A stretch of 6,061 bases of DNA from Gammaproteobacteria bacterium. Lineage in GTDB: Bacteria; Pseudomonadota; Gammaproteobacteria; Steroidobacterales; Steroidobacteraceae. The notes under the pieces are model-generated. The model had not been told where the DNA came from, did no database searches, and worked only from the letters and a program-made list of their open reading frames with translations. Positions 5,625-6,061 of this stretch are shown here, in pieces; position 1 is the stretch's first letter, and every line of letters starts with the position of its first letter. Location: the NCBI GenBank assembly GCA_030830595.1, contig JAURMS010000344.1, positions 1 to 6,061 of the forward strand, read 5' to 3'. The position numbers and the translations under genes are program-made.

Positions 5625-6061
5625 ATGCCCAAGCGATCAGTACGCGGAGAGATGATGCGCCAGGCGATCGCCGATGAGGCAGCACGGCTGATCGTGGAGC
5701 ACGGACTGAGCGACTTCCACGCCGCCAAGCGCAAGGCCGCGGCCCGGTTCGGGGTCACCGACAAGGCGGTGCTCCCTGGCAACGTTGAAATCGAGGCAGC
5801 CATCGCCTCGCATCATCGGCTGTTCGGGGCCGATGACCACCCGCAAACCCTGCAGCGGCTCCGGGAACAGGCCATCGAAGCCATGCGGTGGCTCGCGGGA
5901 TTCAATCCCCGACTGGTGGGTCCCGTATTGTCCGGGCATGCTAGCGACCATAGCGGGATCACCCTGCACCTGTTCGCCGAGTCCCCGGAGGCGGTCGCAC
6001 TTCGCCTGCTGGACCTGGGTATCCGTTATCAGTCGGTGCAGCGTCGCATGCGCTGGGGACA
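5625..6061 (+). CDS. Uncharacterised conserved protein downstream of ponA, N-terminal part (cut by the right edge)
   Basis: The open frame runs from ATG 5625 to the window edge: 145 full codons and no stop. It begins MPKRSVRGEMMRQAIADEAA and continues through ...LSDFHAAKRKAAARFGVTDKAVLPGNVEIEAAI..., then LREQAIEAMRWLAGFNPRLVGPVLSG and HLFAESPEAVALRLLDLGI. Codon use looks like that of its neighbours. I recall similar small proteins in xanthomonads and relatives, loosely labelled nucleotidyltransferase-like or hypothetical. I see neither a G-S...D-x-D nucleotidyltransferase signature nor a Mur-ligase P-loop here, so I give no function. There is no signal peptide or membrane segment, so it is probably cytoplasmic. 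ATG 5625 is 5 nt after the ponA stop without a Shine-Dalgarno. ATG 5655 has GGAG 5 nt upstream and may be the true start. It is probably cotranscribed with ponA. Confidence 0.75.
   Translation, partial: MPKRSVRGEMMRQAIADEAARLIVEHGLSDFHAAKRKAAARFGVTDKAVLPGNVEIEAAIASHHRLFGADDHPQTLQRLREQAIEAMRWLAGFNPRLVGPVLSGHASDHSGITLHLFAESPEAVALRLLDLGIRYQSVQRRMRWG
5646..5651 (+). promoter_or_regulatory. Possible ribosome binding site for an internal start of the downstream gene
   Basis: GGAGAG sits just before the tandem ATGATG at 5652-5657. GGAG is 5 nt from the ATG at 5655 but 2 nt from the ATG at 5652. It would favour a protein ten residues shorter, starting MRQAIADEAA, than the start at 5625, which lacks any Shine-Dalgarno and would depend on ribosomes finishing ponA. 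Confidence 0.4.

Noticed and set aside
5637..5969. Minus-strand open frames in the right-hand end
   Set aside because: The plus-strand frame from 5625 is uninterrupted to the edge, follows ponA closely and gives a more protein-like sequence, so the minus-strand frames are taken as shadows.

Overview
The window reads as ordinary chromosomal DNA from a GC-rich gammaproteobacterium. It carries the divergent arrangement pilMNOPQ <-> ponA/mrcA, in which the type IV pilus alignment operon runs leftward and a bifunctional penicillin-binding protein 1A gene runs rightward from a short shared intergenic region. This order is familiar from pseudomonads, xanthomonads and relatives. The species cannot be fixed from sequence alone. 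High GC and the small uncharacterised gene after ponA would fit a Xanthomonadales- or Chromatiales-like lineage, but that is inference.

Left part (1-3011, minus strand): the operon order is pilM (3011-1923), pilN (1936-1382), pilO (1385-747), pilP (747-232) and pilQ (213 to beyond the left edge; only its first 71 codons are present). The genes are tightly packed. pilM/pilN overlap by 14 nt, pilN/pilO by 4 nt, pilO/pilP by 1 nt (4 nt if the GTG start is used), and pilP/pilQ are 18 nt apart, so translational coupling and assembly at fixed ratios are likely. The products form the type IV pilus alignment subcomplex: cytoplasmic actin-like PilM, the inner-membrane PilN/PilO pair, the lipoprotein PilP and the outer-membrane secretin PilQ.

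Centre (3012-3135): a 124-bp AT-rich divergent control region. It holds an exact TATAAT on the plus strand that overlaps a minus-strand TATAGT, two inverted repeats, and a minus-strand 10-codon open frame preceded by a full-length Shine-Dalgarno-like AAGGAGGT. This is the least explained stretch of the window.

Right part (3136-6061, plus strand): a complete class A PBP (827 aa) with intact glycosyltransferase and transpeptidase motifs. Five bases after its stop codon comes the start of a small uncharacterised gene that runs off the right edge.

No mobile element, CRISPR array, tRNA, rRNA or phage gene was seen. I found no convincing undescribed multi-gene system. The most worthwhile leads are the divergent control region and the uncharacterised gene coupled to ponA.
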